A DNA stretch of 64,000 nucleotides. It comes from Piscicola geometra (lineage: Eukaryota > Annelida > Clitellata > Hirudinida > Piscicolidae). This document shows, piece by piece, positions 1 to 21,700 of the stretch. A program made the translations under genes and the position numbers. Location: contig OX030966.1 of NCBI GenBank assembly GCA_943735955.1, positions 5,458,893 to 5,522,892 on the forward strand, in the 5' to 3' direction. Each line of letters begins with the position of its first letter. The first letter of the stretch is position 1. A model generated the notes under the pieces. It made no database searches, was not told where the DNA came from, and worked only from the letters and a program-made list of their open reading frames with translations.

Positions 1-205
1 TGGTGGTGGTTGTGGTGGTAGTGGTGGTAGTGGAGGTGGTGGTGGTAGTTGTAGTGATTGTTGTGGAGGTGAGTGTGGTATTAGCGATGGCGGTGTTAAT
101 CAACATTGCATCTTGTACTACTCTATAATCAGGGGTGTAGTCGTGTGTTCATCAGCAGTGGCAACCAACCAACCACCAAACAACCACCAATCAAACAACC
201 AACAG

Positions 206-9749
<9,544 letters not shown>

Positions 9750-10535
9750 CCACCTGCCCATCCATCTTCGCTCCTGGATCCTGGTCTCATTGAGGCATCT
9801 ACCACACTCTATTCCTCCTCCTCTCCTCCGTCTCTTCTTCGTTGTTGTCTTTGACTTTTAATCAGAAACTTATTCACCATTTAGAATTGAAACGTTCTCA
9901 CTTCATTTCCATCGTAGCGTTTTGGAGATAATTCTACGACACACCTTATACTTACACTTATACAGTGACTTGAGCATCTTATATTTTATTTTGTCGATTA
10001 TTGTGAAAATTTAGTTAGTAAGTTTGGTTTATTAGAAAGATCGCATTGAGATGTTTGTTGATTATATGATATATATTCATTATCACCGTCGCAACGCAGA
10101 GCTCTTTTTTAAATAGCTTTTCAGGTGAAGTGCTTCAGAATTCGTTCTCACAAGTAAAAAGTAAATTTAGATTGGACTGTTTGTCCGTGTGCGTTTTCTA
10201 TGGCGAGCTTGCTTCAGTTTTGAAAAAAATTGACAAGCCATGTCTTCGCTAAAATGTGTTGTACACGAGCCAGTCGGTGCATATACATTAGGAGGCCAAT
10301 CAAAACACTGGGGAAAAGAGATTCTAAAAAACTTTTAGGTCTTTGATTTTTTTGGGTTTCTTTATGCTAAAAAAGAACTTGGAAAAAATTAATTGAAGTA
10401 ATATCATATTTACAGATCACAGACTTAAACATTTCGTAATTTCTTCAAAAAAGACAATTTCGCTGCATCTTAATCCATGTATGCGTTTGAAATTACCTTA
10501 CGAAACATTCTAAATCAAAAAGTAAAACAAGACAG
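9750..10535. other. Intergenic/3'-UTR spacer between convergent COPA and IFT70
   Basis: AT-rich sequence between two convergent stop codons (COPA TAA at 9747-9749, IFT70 TGA ending at 10536). I see no coding signal. It presumably holds both 3' UTRs. Confidence 0.6.
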
Positions 10536-13086
10536 TCAGGTTAGTTGGAGCAGAAGGGCCTTGAGCTGCCTTGCCTCGTAAGTGACGGTGTTTCTGCCTG
10601 GATGCCGTCTGTCCTGCTGCAGTGGAGACTGCACGGCTGCAGGCACGTTCCTTCCGTGCAGCTCACAATGATCCAGGAACAACAGGCAATCGTTCAGCAC
10701 TTCGTCCTGGAGGCAATGAGAATTATATACGGGTTTTGAATACCACAAACATAATAAAATGATTCTGGTCATTATATTATGTTATTATAATTTAATGCTA
10801 AGAAATTTGAAGACAAAGTTGGTGCCGAGCTTGAAAACTCGCACAAAATAACCGTGACATACACAACACCACATAACCACCTTCACCCCACATGACAACC
10901 ACATAACCATCGTCACATAAAAAACACCAGATAACCACCACACCACAAAACCACCACTTAAGCACAACATCACACAACCACCGTGTTGTTCGTCCGTCGA
11001 ATCGACGAGGACCACTTTAAAGTCATTCAGGTGTGTGTGCGCAGATGACCACCACAACACAACAACCACCTTGAGCATGATCAGATGCTTGCTGAGGCTT
11101 TCAATCATCGAGAGAAAACATCTCTTGGCATAGTGCCAAGTCTCAGTGCCCAACTTCTTCTGGTAAGGCTCTAAACTCTTGATCACCCTCGATATTCCGA
11201 ACTCAAAGTTTCCCTGGATGGATGGATGGATGGATGAAAGGATAGATGGATGGAGCGTGTGTGTGTGCTTGCTTATTTGAAAAGTTATGATAACTTTATC
11301 TTTATCGAGCCGAAACAATGGCACAAAATGTTATTTGAATCAAATAATTAATTACCTAATCACCTAATCAATCAAAAACATTACCCAGTACTTTTTAATA
11401 GATTTACCAGCTGTTTAAAAAAGTATCAATGCCAAAGCGACATGCGCAACAAAGCACCTTGGAGCAGTAGAGGGTTCCGATGACGAGGTTGACAATGCAC
11501 AGATGGAAGACCTTCTTGTCAGGCTGCTCATACGCCACGTTCTCCTCCTCCTTCTCGATCTTCCTCATCAGCTCTTCAGCCTCCTCATTCTGACTCGTCA
11601 TTATGTACGACACGCACAGGTTGGCTAGAACGACCGCACTGATCTCGAGAATGTGTTCGTAGCGACGTTTGACGAGTGGTTCGTAGAAGCTGGCTGCCTC
11701 TTTGAACTTGTTCTCCTGCATGAAAAGCACGTGAGCGACGTTCAACTTCCAGACGTCTTGATCCTTGCAGAACTCGACCGACTTTCGGAAGATCTTCTCC
11801 ACTTCCTGGTAGTTCTCGTGGTCCCAGTAGATGCGCGCCTGTTGCATCAGCACCGGAATGAACAACTCGAGCGTCTCGTCGTAGTCCCTGATCGCCTTTT
11901 TGGCAGCCTCATCTCGCAGGTTCTTGCTCTCCTCCTGCACTCTCTTGGTCGCCCTTCGCAACTCCTCGGTCACACTGCAAGCCATCTCGTCGAGCGCCTT
12001 GAAGGCCTCTTGTGGCGCCTTCTGCCGCAGGATGACCGCCTCGATGAAGCGGTGCAGGAAGTCGTCGAGGTACTTGTAGGTCAGGTGCACATTCTCCGCC
12101 AGCACATCCGCCGCCAAGTCGTAGTACTCGTACTTGAGGTAAAGGAGGAGGAGGTTAGAGAAGGTCTCAGGCGGGAAGGAGTCTTGCTGCAGGAGGAACT
12201 GCAATTTCTCGAAGCCTTGCGAGGGGTGCGTGTCCATGTGGATGAGGGCTTGGTTGTGCAGGGTGACAGGATCGAGTTCGTGTTGCATGCGGGGAGGCAT
12301 GTCTGTGAGGGCCATCTTGGCGAGGTCCATGTGCTTCAGCTGGTACTCCAGGGCGGCCTGTAGGTTGAGGGCTTCGATGAGGCCTGACTCGTGCAGTACC
12401 CTAGTGTTGCCGACACTCTTGACGTCTAAGCCTTCAGTGTTCTTACCGACTGCCAGCTCAGAGTGTTCGTTGATACCCTTAGAGATGATCTTGCTGAGGC
12501 TGGCGTGCGCGGTCTTGAAGTCTTTCGTCATGTAGTGACACAGTGCGATGTTGTAGAGGAGGTAAGGCTTCTCGCCGACTATTTGCTCGCTCTGCTTGAA
12601 CATCTTTATGGCGTCTTCGTACTGCTTGTCCTTGAAGAAGATGCACCCGATGTTGTTCTGCGTGTCTGCGTCGTCTTTCGGCAGCTCGTCGATGAGTTTC
12701 TTCGTGACGACCAAGTCCTCCTGGCTGTACTTGATGGCCGCCTGTAGTTTCTTCACTTTTATTTGCAACAATGGCGCCTCCACTTGACTGCACACTTGCA
12801 TCGCTTCTTCATACAACGATGCCTTGTACAGGCACTGAGCGTGGTAGAGACGGTACTCGTCATTTTCTGGCTCGATGACCAGCAGTTGTTCGTAGCAGTC
12901 TGAGGCGTTCACAAAGTCCTGTTGTTGGTAGAAACAAAAACCCAAAAGTGACAGAGCTGGCTTCGACTTGTCAAATGCGTGAAGAACGTTGTTGAGGAGT
13001 TTTATCGTTTCACTGAACTTGCCTTCTTTGATCAACGTGTAGATTGTCATCGTTACTTCCCCTTCTCTCAAAGATTTGTTTGTCAT
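10536..13086 (-). CDS. IFT70: Intraflagellar transport protein 70 (TTC30 family)
   Basis: TPR protein of the IFT-B complex, needed to build cilia and linked to tubulin polyglutamylation. Exons on the minus strand: 11458-13086, 11070-11213, 10536-10706, giving about 647 aa (human TTC30A/B about 665). Recognisable stretches include ALSLLGFCFYQQQDFVNA, QAAIKYSQEDL, SVGNTRVLHESGLIEALNLQ, DPVTLHNQALIHMD, GFEKLQFLLQQ, NLLLLYLKYEYYDLAADVL, VEKIFRKSVEFC, LNVAHVLFMQENKFKEA, ANLCVSYIMTSQNEEAEEL, GISRVIKSLEPYQKKLGT and NTVTYEARQLKALL. Junctions are AAG|GTGCTT and AAG|GTGGTT donors with CAG acceptors, all phase 0. Two in-frame Met codons (residues 1 and 13) are possible starts; the first is chosen. It is head-to-head with TDRD3 and convergent with COPA. 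Confidence 0.97.
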
Positions 13087-13161
13087 TTTGTTGTTTAAAT
13101 TCTAATCCTTAGAATCTAAACTTTAGAATCTAAACTTTAGATTCTAAAGGCTTGCCTTTGG
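13087..13161. promoter_or_regulatory. Compact bidirectional promoter between IFT70 and TDRD3
   Basis: Only 75 bp separate the two divergent start codons, so 5' UTRs and core promoters must overlap or be very short. The interval holds direct copies of 'ttagaatctaaac' (about 13109-13135) and an inverted copy 'tttagattctaaa' (about 13136-13148). I did not find a convincing RFX X-box. Promoter function is inferred from geometry. Confidence 0.5.
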
Positions 13162-15214
13162 ATGGGCTTCAAGCTTTTTCCATCGTCAAGGTAATGAAAC
13201 AACAGGTTGGAATTTTTTTACATATTCTAAAAATGTTCAATTTTTTTGAACTGAATAATTTATTTTACATTTCATAGGTTTAAAATATAAAAAATAATTT
13301 GTCAAAAAGTGTTTGATGTATTTTAAATGTTAACTTGAGTTTCAAAGAGCTCGTAACATTTGTTTTTCAAGTTTAATATTTCACAAGTTATATAACAATA
13401 ATGATAGATTTAATAGCTTTAAAGAAAGATGGATGGTAAAATTGATTTATTCTTCAAACATTAGTTGACTTAATTTATTTTTTTCTCCAGACTCTGGAGT
13501 CCAGAGCAATTAATATTTTATAAGCCTCGGATTAAAATTTTTATTTTTGCATTGAATTCAAAAATAAAACACATTTGAGTGAAAAATAAAATTCACATTT
13601 TAGGCACATTAATGCCAGCAACTTTGAATCAATTGTGAAAGAGAGTGGCAAAACTTCTAGTCAAGACATTGTTTCATTGGCTTTAGAGGTGTAGATCATT
13701 TCACATAAAAATCACGATTCATAAATGAGATTTCAACTTCTGGAACATTATCATGGTACCAATATATATTTTTCAGTTATTATTTATATATTTTTTAAAT
13801 TTCAGACAGATTTAAAAGAGTTTGGTGACTCATTCATAGCTGTAAACTCAAGTCAAAATAAATCAGAATTTGTGAGTTTTTGATTTCAGTTTCATATTTA
13901 TCTTGTAGATAAGCATTAATATAGGGGCTTATAACCTGAATGGGCTTCCAAGCCACTTAGGTATAACTTTTGCCAAGCTTTAATTAATTAATCTATTAGA
14001 ACATAAAAAAATAGATTATTGCTAGAAAAATTATTATTTAAATAATTACAATCAATTCTAATTAATAGTTATAATACTTAATATTACTTAAACAACAGCT
14101 GGCAGGGCCTGTGGTGTTGCAGGTGCAGAAGGTGCGGAACGTTTCAGTGGCGAAAGAGGAGCAGGCTTGGCAGGAGGACCACGTGCTGAGACTGGTGCTG
14201 AGTGATGGTCACCAGAGCATCCCTGCACTCAACATCCACCCCATCCCTGCCATCAAGTTTGTTGCTACACCACGCTGCTGGTGGGAAAAAAAGTGCTTGC
14301 AACTAACATGATTATAATTATAATCTTAGTTATAATTGTTTATTTTAGTAATAACAATTATTATTATAGTTATATTTATAATTATCATTAATATTTATAA
14401 TTTGTATAATTACTTACATTCACCTCAATAAGCCCACATTACAACAGCGACAAGTTGATTCCGGGAAGCAAGGTTTTGCTGAAGGGCAGGGTGGAGATGG
14501 TGGATGGCATGCTGCTCCTTTCGAGGCAGGCATGCAGTGTGCTGGGGGGCAGGGTTCGGCAGATGGAAGCCGCCCACGCCCTCAAGAAGGTATTGATGGG
14601 TATTATTATAGGGGCGTATAACCCGAACGAGGTTTTGCTGTGTATGCTATGAATGTATGCATGAGGGGGAGGGAGGGTTAGGGAAGTTTTGGGGAATTTA
14701 CATATTCAATGTTATTTTTAAGGTGATTTCAATGTATGTCATTGCAAGGTTATTTTAATGTATGTCATTTTAAAGTTCTTTAAAAGTCATTTAGAATCAT
14801 TGAACCTCACTAGGACCTGAGCCAGTTGAAGAGGACAGCCTCTGAAGCCCCTCCCCCCTTCACGCCCTTCCACAAGCACATCAAGAAAACCATCAAGCCA
14901 GAAGGTTTTTTAATTTATTTATTACAACCCATGAATATTTAGAGACACGCACAAACATATACAGATAAACTCGCACACACACACCCACGCATATATACAC
15001 ACACACACACACACACAAACACACAGACACACACACACACACATACGCAAGACTTGAAAGTGATGCAGGCGTTGAAGAGTGAAGTGCAAGCCAAGAAGCC
15101 CACTAGTGACAACAACGCTTCCCTACAGGTCACTACTGCTCTTACTACTACTAATATTACTATTACTACTACTTCTACTACTACAACAACAAATACTACT
15201 ACTACAACAACTAC

Positions 15215-15301
<87 letters not shown>

Positions 15302-17756
15302 AACTACTACTACTAATACTACTACTACTACTGCTACTACGACTACTACTACTTCTACTACTACTGCTACTACTAATACTACTACTATTACTCTCCATCG
15401 ATGGCTCAATGGTCCACCACCACCACAACAGGCGGTCAACGACGAGAAGGTCTCCAGCATGGTCGACATGGGCTTCTCGGTGGAAGACTCGCTCAGGACA
15501 CTCAGTCTCAACAGGGGAAACCTCGCCAAGGCGGTCACTCTTCTCCTGGAGGAACAGTCTTCCAGCGGAGTAGATAGGCCGCCAGTCGCTCAAGGGGATA
15601 CGAGGACACCAAGCCATCGAGACGTATCATCGAGCAAGCCACAAGCAACACAAAGCAACGCATCATCACAACCTCCACAACAACACTCTGCTGGGGCAAG
15701 AAACAACACAAAACAAAGTTTTAAGAATCGACAACAAACGCTACCGACACCTCGTCAGCAACCAGCCCACCAAGCCCCTGCCCTCCCCACCCAAGACAGA
15801 CTACTCCCCTCCAACTCCATGCAAGCCCACCCTTCTAAGCAGGTTGTAAGACAAGTCTCGAAAAAATCTTCAATTCTATTTTCTTGAAATTCTATTAACA
15901 TTAAAATTAGACAAATATTTGGCTTGATGAATCGTTTTCACATTTTTAGAGTAAATCGACATGTTTTTAAATTTTGGTTGAGTCCCAATTTAACAAAGTC
16001 TTCCCCACTTAACGACCTCATTATCATTATTATTATATAATTTCATTTTCATTATCACATCTCTCTGCACAGAACAAGAATAGGCCAGAGGGGAGGAGCC
16101 AGCACTCATTTAACGTCCAATCAGCAGATACTAGGGGTGAAAGAGTGAGGGAGGGAGAAAGGAGGGTTGGGGGAGGAGTGAGGGAGGGGGAGAGAAGGGT
16201 CGGGGGAGGAGTGGGGGAGGGGGAGAGAAGGGTTGGGGGAGGAGTGAGGGAAAGGGAGAGAATGGTCGGGGGGATAATTTTCAATCATGCGAAAGGGGAA
16301 AGGAAGGTTGGCAAGGAAGACCAGGGCCTCACTGAAGAAGGACTGAACAGTGGTGGTGCAAAGCAGGATAAGTCAGACGGTACTTCCCTAGGCCATTCTC
16401 TCACCTTCCACAACACGAGTGAGTGATGCATGTGATCTCAACCAATTAAAGCTCATCCCTCTTCACCATTCATCCATCCATCCACCCATCCATCCACCCA
16501 TCCATCTACCCATCCATCTACCCATCCATCTACCCATCCATCCATCCACTCATCTATCCTTCCACCAGCCATGCAGTCTGCTCTGACGAACCCAAACAAC
16601 AGCCGGAAACAAGAATTCCATAGAACATACAACAACCAACAACATTTCAAAAACAACAACCAACAACAAAATGCAAACAAAAACCAATTTCAAACTCGTG
16701 ACCTACAAAGTTTTTCCAGCCACAACAACACGTTTCAACAACAACACAACACCAATCTTCAACACCAACACCACAACACCAATCCTCAACAACAACACAA
16801 CAACACTATGCCTCAACAACAACACAACAACACTATGCCTCAACAACAACACCAAAACAACACTCCACTGGCTCAGGTAACTTTTGCAAAAACGGCACTT
16901 CACTGCTCAAAATATAACATGTTTATTTTTTTCTTTTTCGACCCGTTTAGGAATAGGTCTGCGCAATATAAACTTTATAATCAAATACTACTTCTAAAAA
17001 AGTATTTTTATAACCTTTGCTTCAACCCTTACTCATAATATATTCTAGAATCTAACTCTAAATTGTTGAGCGGGGCGAACAGTTCCATATTTTAAGAATA
17101 TATCCATACATTAATTATTGTATCATTTATGAATCTTTTTCGAATAATTTTAATTTTAATTTATTACAAAAAAGCATATACATTTCATCTTGTCGATGAC
17201 AGGTCTTGCAGGTGGGAGAGTGGTGCATGGCCCAGTGGAAAGACGGCAATGTAATTCCATTTAATTTATATTATTCACATTTATATTTTCACACTTTTCC
17301 ATACTTGTTTTTGAAGTTATTTTATTGATTATTCAAATTAGGTGTTTAATCTTTGGCCATACTTTAAAAAAAGTTATTTTATTGATTATTCAGATTAGGT
17401 ATTCCATCCTCATCATCATGTATTCACACCCTGCAGTTGTACAAGGCACAAGTGGTGCAAGGGTGGCCTAAACTGCTGCTCAACTACGTCGACTACTGCA
17501 GCATAGACATGCTCTACGGACAGGCCCACGTTAGTGTGCCCGTATATATATAATATATATATATATTAGTGTGTCTAACTCCCCCCCCTCATGCACACTC
17601 ACTTGTTTCACTCGCCATCATATTGGTGTTTTTTATTCAACGAATCTTGAATTATTGATTTCTTTAAAATTAATTATCATTTTTTTAGTTTAATTAATTA
17701 TTTTTTTATTTAATAAATTAGTTATTTATTTTGAATTGCAGCCACTCCCAAGATAG
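13162..17756 (+). CDS. TDRD3: Tudor domain-containing protein 3
   Basis: Scaffold that binds methyl-arginine marks and partners topoisomerase III-beta in R-loop resolution and translation control (family knowledge). Exons: 13162-13190, 13604-13688, 13806-13871, 14099-14256, 14448-14589, 14814-14904, 15052-15128, 15432-15842, 16073-16418, 16569-16876, 17203-17250, 17437-17529, 17742-17756; total 1869 nt, 622 aa. An N-terminal RMI1-like/OB-fold region (residues about 1-170: [44 protein letters not shown]) is followed by a UBA domain (about 219-260: [18 protein letters not shown]). A long disordered region follows, with a Gly/Arg repeat and Gln/Asn/His runs. The Tudor domain is at about 572-618 ([20 protein letters not shown]...NYVDY). 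The short first exon is chosen by phase and similarity. The acceptor at 15051 (cgcaag) is weak. Confidence 0.92.
15129..15431. repeat. (ACT)n triplet array in a TDRD3 intron
   Basis: About 250 bp of interrupted (act)n/(aac)n between a good donor at 15129 and the acceptor at 15431. The poly-Thr, poly-Leu and poly-Ser readings in the region come from this array. Confidence 0.92.
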
Positions 17757-18751
17757 CTGACTAGAACTTCCTCATCGTTGTTTGATCGAGTGTTTCATAT
17801 AAACGACCTATCTTTAGCCATTTTCTGGTCATTTTAATGTAGGTTTACGTATTATTGTAAGACTAACCGCTCATTATAAGACTTTTCTAGCATTAAACTC
17901 TTTATTGTTTTAATATGAATTTAAATTTTGGGATTAATTGTATAAAATAAATGCAAACACTCTGTATATGTCCGATCTCTCAATCTTATCCGAAAGCTAA
18001 AGATAATATTTACTCAAAAAGGATAAGTATTTTTTTCTCTACATAAGTGAATTTCTTAATAAGTTTCTCTACACGTTGAGCTCTTAATAGTTATCGATAC
18101 TTTAATAGAAGATACAAACTGCAGATTAATATTTATTTTATAAATGTCAAAAGTAAATTGCATAGATTGACGGTGAAGAAGTGTTAATACATTTTTAAAT
18201 TTATTTTTTACTGAGATTTCATGATTGAAAGAAATGAATCAATAATAGGTAAGATAGCCGAGCACACTATTTTCTAATCTATCTAAAATTTTATTAAAAT
18301 GTTCTGGAATGTACTTGATATGGTCTAGAAACATCAGTACTTTTCCAACGTTTGTTAGATATCAGCAGATATTCAAAACTATGTACAAATGATGCTTAAT
18401 AATATTTAGAAAGAGACAATCCAATATGGGTAGGCTAATTCGAAATCCAACTATTTTGAACATCACTAAATCATTTACTGGCGAAATAAATTCTGGTCTT
18501 ATTTAAACAAACATACATGGAATGGTCCAGAAGCATTGTGGGTTGAAACCTTACTTTCTACATTATATTATTTTAATTTTATTTCAATTAAATATGCCAT
18601 AAAGCCAACACAAAGCAGATCATCCGATGAATAATCGCTGAATTAGTCATTACATTACAAAAGATCTGCGTGGTTTTTTTTAAACTCCCTAAACTAAACT
18701 AATTAAATTACAGCGTTAATGTGAATTGGAAGCGTCCCTTGCATTGCTCTT
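17757..18751. other. Intergenic spacer between convergent TDRD3 and NEK11
   Basis: AT-rich spacer with no recognisable coding sequence. It holds the TDRD3 3' UTR (polyadenylation signal at 17946-17951) and presumably the NEK11 3' UTR. Confidence 0.6.
17946..17951 (+). terminator. Putative TDRD3 polyadenylation signal AATAAA
   Basis: Canonical AATAAA about 190 bp after the TDRD3 stop codon at 17754-17756. No RNA evidence, so the call rests on motif and position. Confidence 0.45.
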
Positions 18752-21700
18752 TCACTGAAAATAAAAAGTATGCAGATTGATTTCTTGAAAAATTGAAAAA
18801 CAATCTGTATACGTTTTATGATGGCTGCTGTTAAGCAATAGAATTAAGTTCTCACCTGTTTTTGAGTATCAAGAGCCCTTTTGAAGCTGCTGATGAGCTT
18901 CGATTCACTGTCGCTGATGCTTCCGTCGCTGGTGTCGCTGCAGCTGCCACTCTTGCCGCCACCGCTGCTGCTGCTGCTGCCACAGACACTGCCGTGTTCT
19001 TCCAGGGTACTGGCGTCACTTGTGATGCCTTCAATCTCCTCAGCTATCTCATCCTCTTCTTCGTCGTCTTTCCCTCTCGCTGCATCTCCTTCAATATCTT
19101 TCACTTCTTCTTCCTTTTCATCATCATCACTCATCTCCCCAGAACTTATTTTCTGTCCACAAATTACGTCACTGTTCCTAGTGATGCCCCAATTGTCCGT
19201 ACCTAACTCTCCCACTCCACATTCACTACCAAATAAGACTTCATGTTCTGAGATTTTTTTTCTTTTCACAAAGGTTTTACTGATTAATTTTTGATTATTT
19301 TTACTGAGTTTATCTTTCTCTTCACCATAATTACTATCAAATTCATCCTCTTCTTCTTCTTCGCCATCACTTTCAAAATCTTCAAACTGGCCGTAGTAGC
19401 AGTCAGCCGACTCTGCATTGTCAGGCAGGTCTGGAAAGGAAAAAGCAAACCATTTGTTATAAATATCATCGCATTCTTGAAATAATCTCTGAATAATAAG
19501 ACATTCTTCCATGGTCTAAAGCACGTGTGGCTTTTTATCATGTAAATTTTATGCGCTTGTTTTTCAGTCTAATTGAACACATTTTTTGAAAAAAACTATG
19601 GAAAAGTGTTCAATGAAGAAACTTCCAAACTCACACGGCAAGCTGGCTCTCCCCTCCTCCTTCCAACTTTTAGTCTTCCTCGAGTTTTTACTCAGTGCAC
19701 CTAAAGTGATCTGTGAGAATGACACACTACAATAACAAAATCATTCCACTGTAAATATGATTTAGAAAGAACTAGATAAAAGATGTAACAAGAAGTAACA
19801 AGCCTGCTAAATGTGATAGAATAATTATGAAAGACAAACGGATAAAAAAGTTATAATTATAAGTTATAATAAAGTGAATAAGAAGGTCAAACCGATGAAT
19901 GGAAGGGGCTGAGGGTCTGTCTAATGGCGGCGTACTTTTCATGCGTTTCCCTGTGCTGCTTACTCACAACGTCTCTGCGGTTTGAATTGGTGTCCATGCA
20001 AACAAGTAATCTCAAAAGATGACCAAAGCTTAGATGTTGAGGATTTGTTATTTAACCGCCCAGCCGCCATCTTACCGAGCATTTTCTTACGGTTGTTACG
20101 ACTTATGTGGCCGCTACACGGTCCTTAAACCAGAATAAATTTAATTTATATTTTAAAAAAATCTTTTAAAAATAGATTTAAACTATAATGGGACTGCGCC
20201 TTTTTATCGGCATTGATTAAGCAGCTGGAATTAAAAAGGAAGTCCTGCTAAACATGGGGAAAAGATGGTGGCAGACGAATAACAAAAAGAAGGATGACAG
20301 ACGCAGACGAATGAAAGACCTGATCTTTCGAGCCTCCTGGTCTGCCTTGATGATCTTGCGCAGTCTGATGCGGTCCCGTGGCAGCATCTGCCGCATCTCA
20401 CTCTCCATCTTCAGCTCCACCAGGTGTGTCTTCTGCTTCCTTGAGGAGGAGGAAGATGTCTATTTCGTTAGGGAAAAGTGATGGTAAGATGCTGCAATAG
20501 AAGTGGCAAAGGAGAGTTTGTGGTGAATGAGGTTGTGACAATTAAAATGCTCTGATTTAATTAAATAGCCTGGTGCTTGCATTGAAACATACATGCTTTG
20601 AAGCAGCTGCTCGTTACTTTCGGTCAAGTCTGTTTCTCGTTCCATTCCGTCTTGACTGCGTTCATTTTTCTTCTGAAGTGACTTGGATTTAAAAGTTTAA
20701 TTTTTGATTTCTAATTTGTATTTATACAGAATAAAAATGGTAAGAGAAATAAAATACAACGAGGAATATTATTAACGTGGCGTAAACCCGAACGAGCTTT
20801 AAGATAATTAATGAGAAAGAATAATAAATAAATATTCTAAATCAATCAAATCATTTAATTTGGTTTCGCTAAAACCTGGTGGTAAGTGTGGATGAATGGA
20901 ATGTTCAAGGCTTGGTGCGCTGATGGGCGCCTGCTCTGCTCCCTCTCGGTCAGCCTTGGTGTTTATGCGCTTTGAAGGGTTTTCAACAAACAAAATGGAC
21001 GAATTTGAAATAATATTTTTTTAGCTAAACACCTTCAACCGATAACTGGAAGCTGACCTGCATGCCAAAATTACGAATTTGTAACTCAAAAAAAAAGTTT
21101 GATCAAGAAATAAGATTAACATGATTATAGCCTATAATCATTAGGCTTTTTATAGGCTATCATTTATAGGTATTGAAAGAATACCAACATGATAAATAGG
21201 TCTCCCAGCTGGCTGGAGTACCTGTCAGGCCACGGAGGGTGGGTGGCATGGAGGATGTTGGAGATGATGGAAACCAAAGAGTTTCCCTTGAAGGGGTGTT
21301 CGAAGGTCGCAAGGTCGTACAACACACATCCCACTGACCTGGCGTGGAACAAAAGTGGCAATGATGGTGGCAGCTAGAATCAGACACTATAAATGAAATT
21401 CTTGGTCCCAAGTTGAACAAAAATGAATTGGTAATGATGATGATAGCCAGAATCGAACAGCACAAATGTGCTTCTAGACCCCTAAATACTAGCTTATTAG
21501 GACACCCAGCATACTACTAAGATAGACCTTGGACGAAATTGCCCTAAACAATTTACTTTGGAAGAAAAAGTTTTAAAATTAGCTCTTAACAAAATTAGAC
21601 CTTGGGTTTGGGTAAAGCTTAAGGTTAGAGTTAGGGTTTAGGTCCATTTTGCTCTTTAATCCAGCGCACTCACCATATGTCCGACTTGGTGTTGTATCCG

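Noticed and set aside
11653..12747. Long plus-strand frames of 94-236 codons
   Set aside because: They are antisense shadows of the IFT70 exon 11458-13086.
20808..20993. Reading the NEK11 exon here as FVENPSKRINTK...
   Set aside because: That frame has no usable acceptor and the wrong phase. The alternative frame starting at 20954 (LTEREQSRRPSAHQALNIPF) matches the kinase C-lobe and fits both splice junctions.
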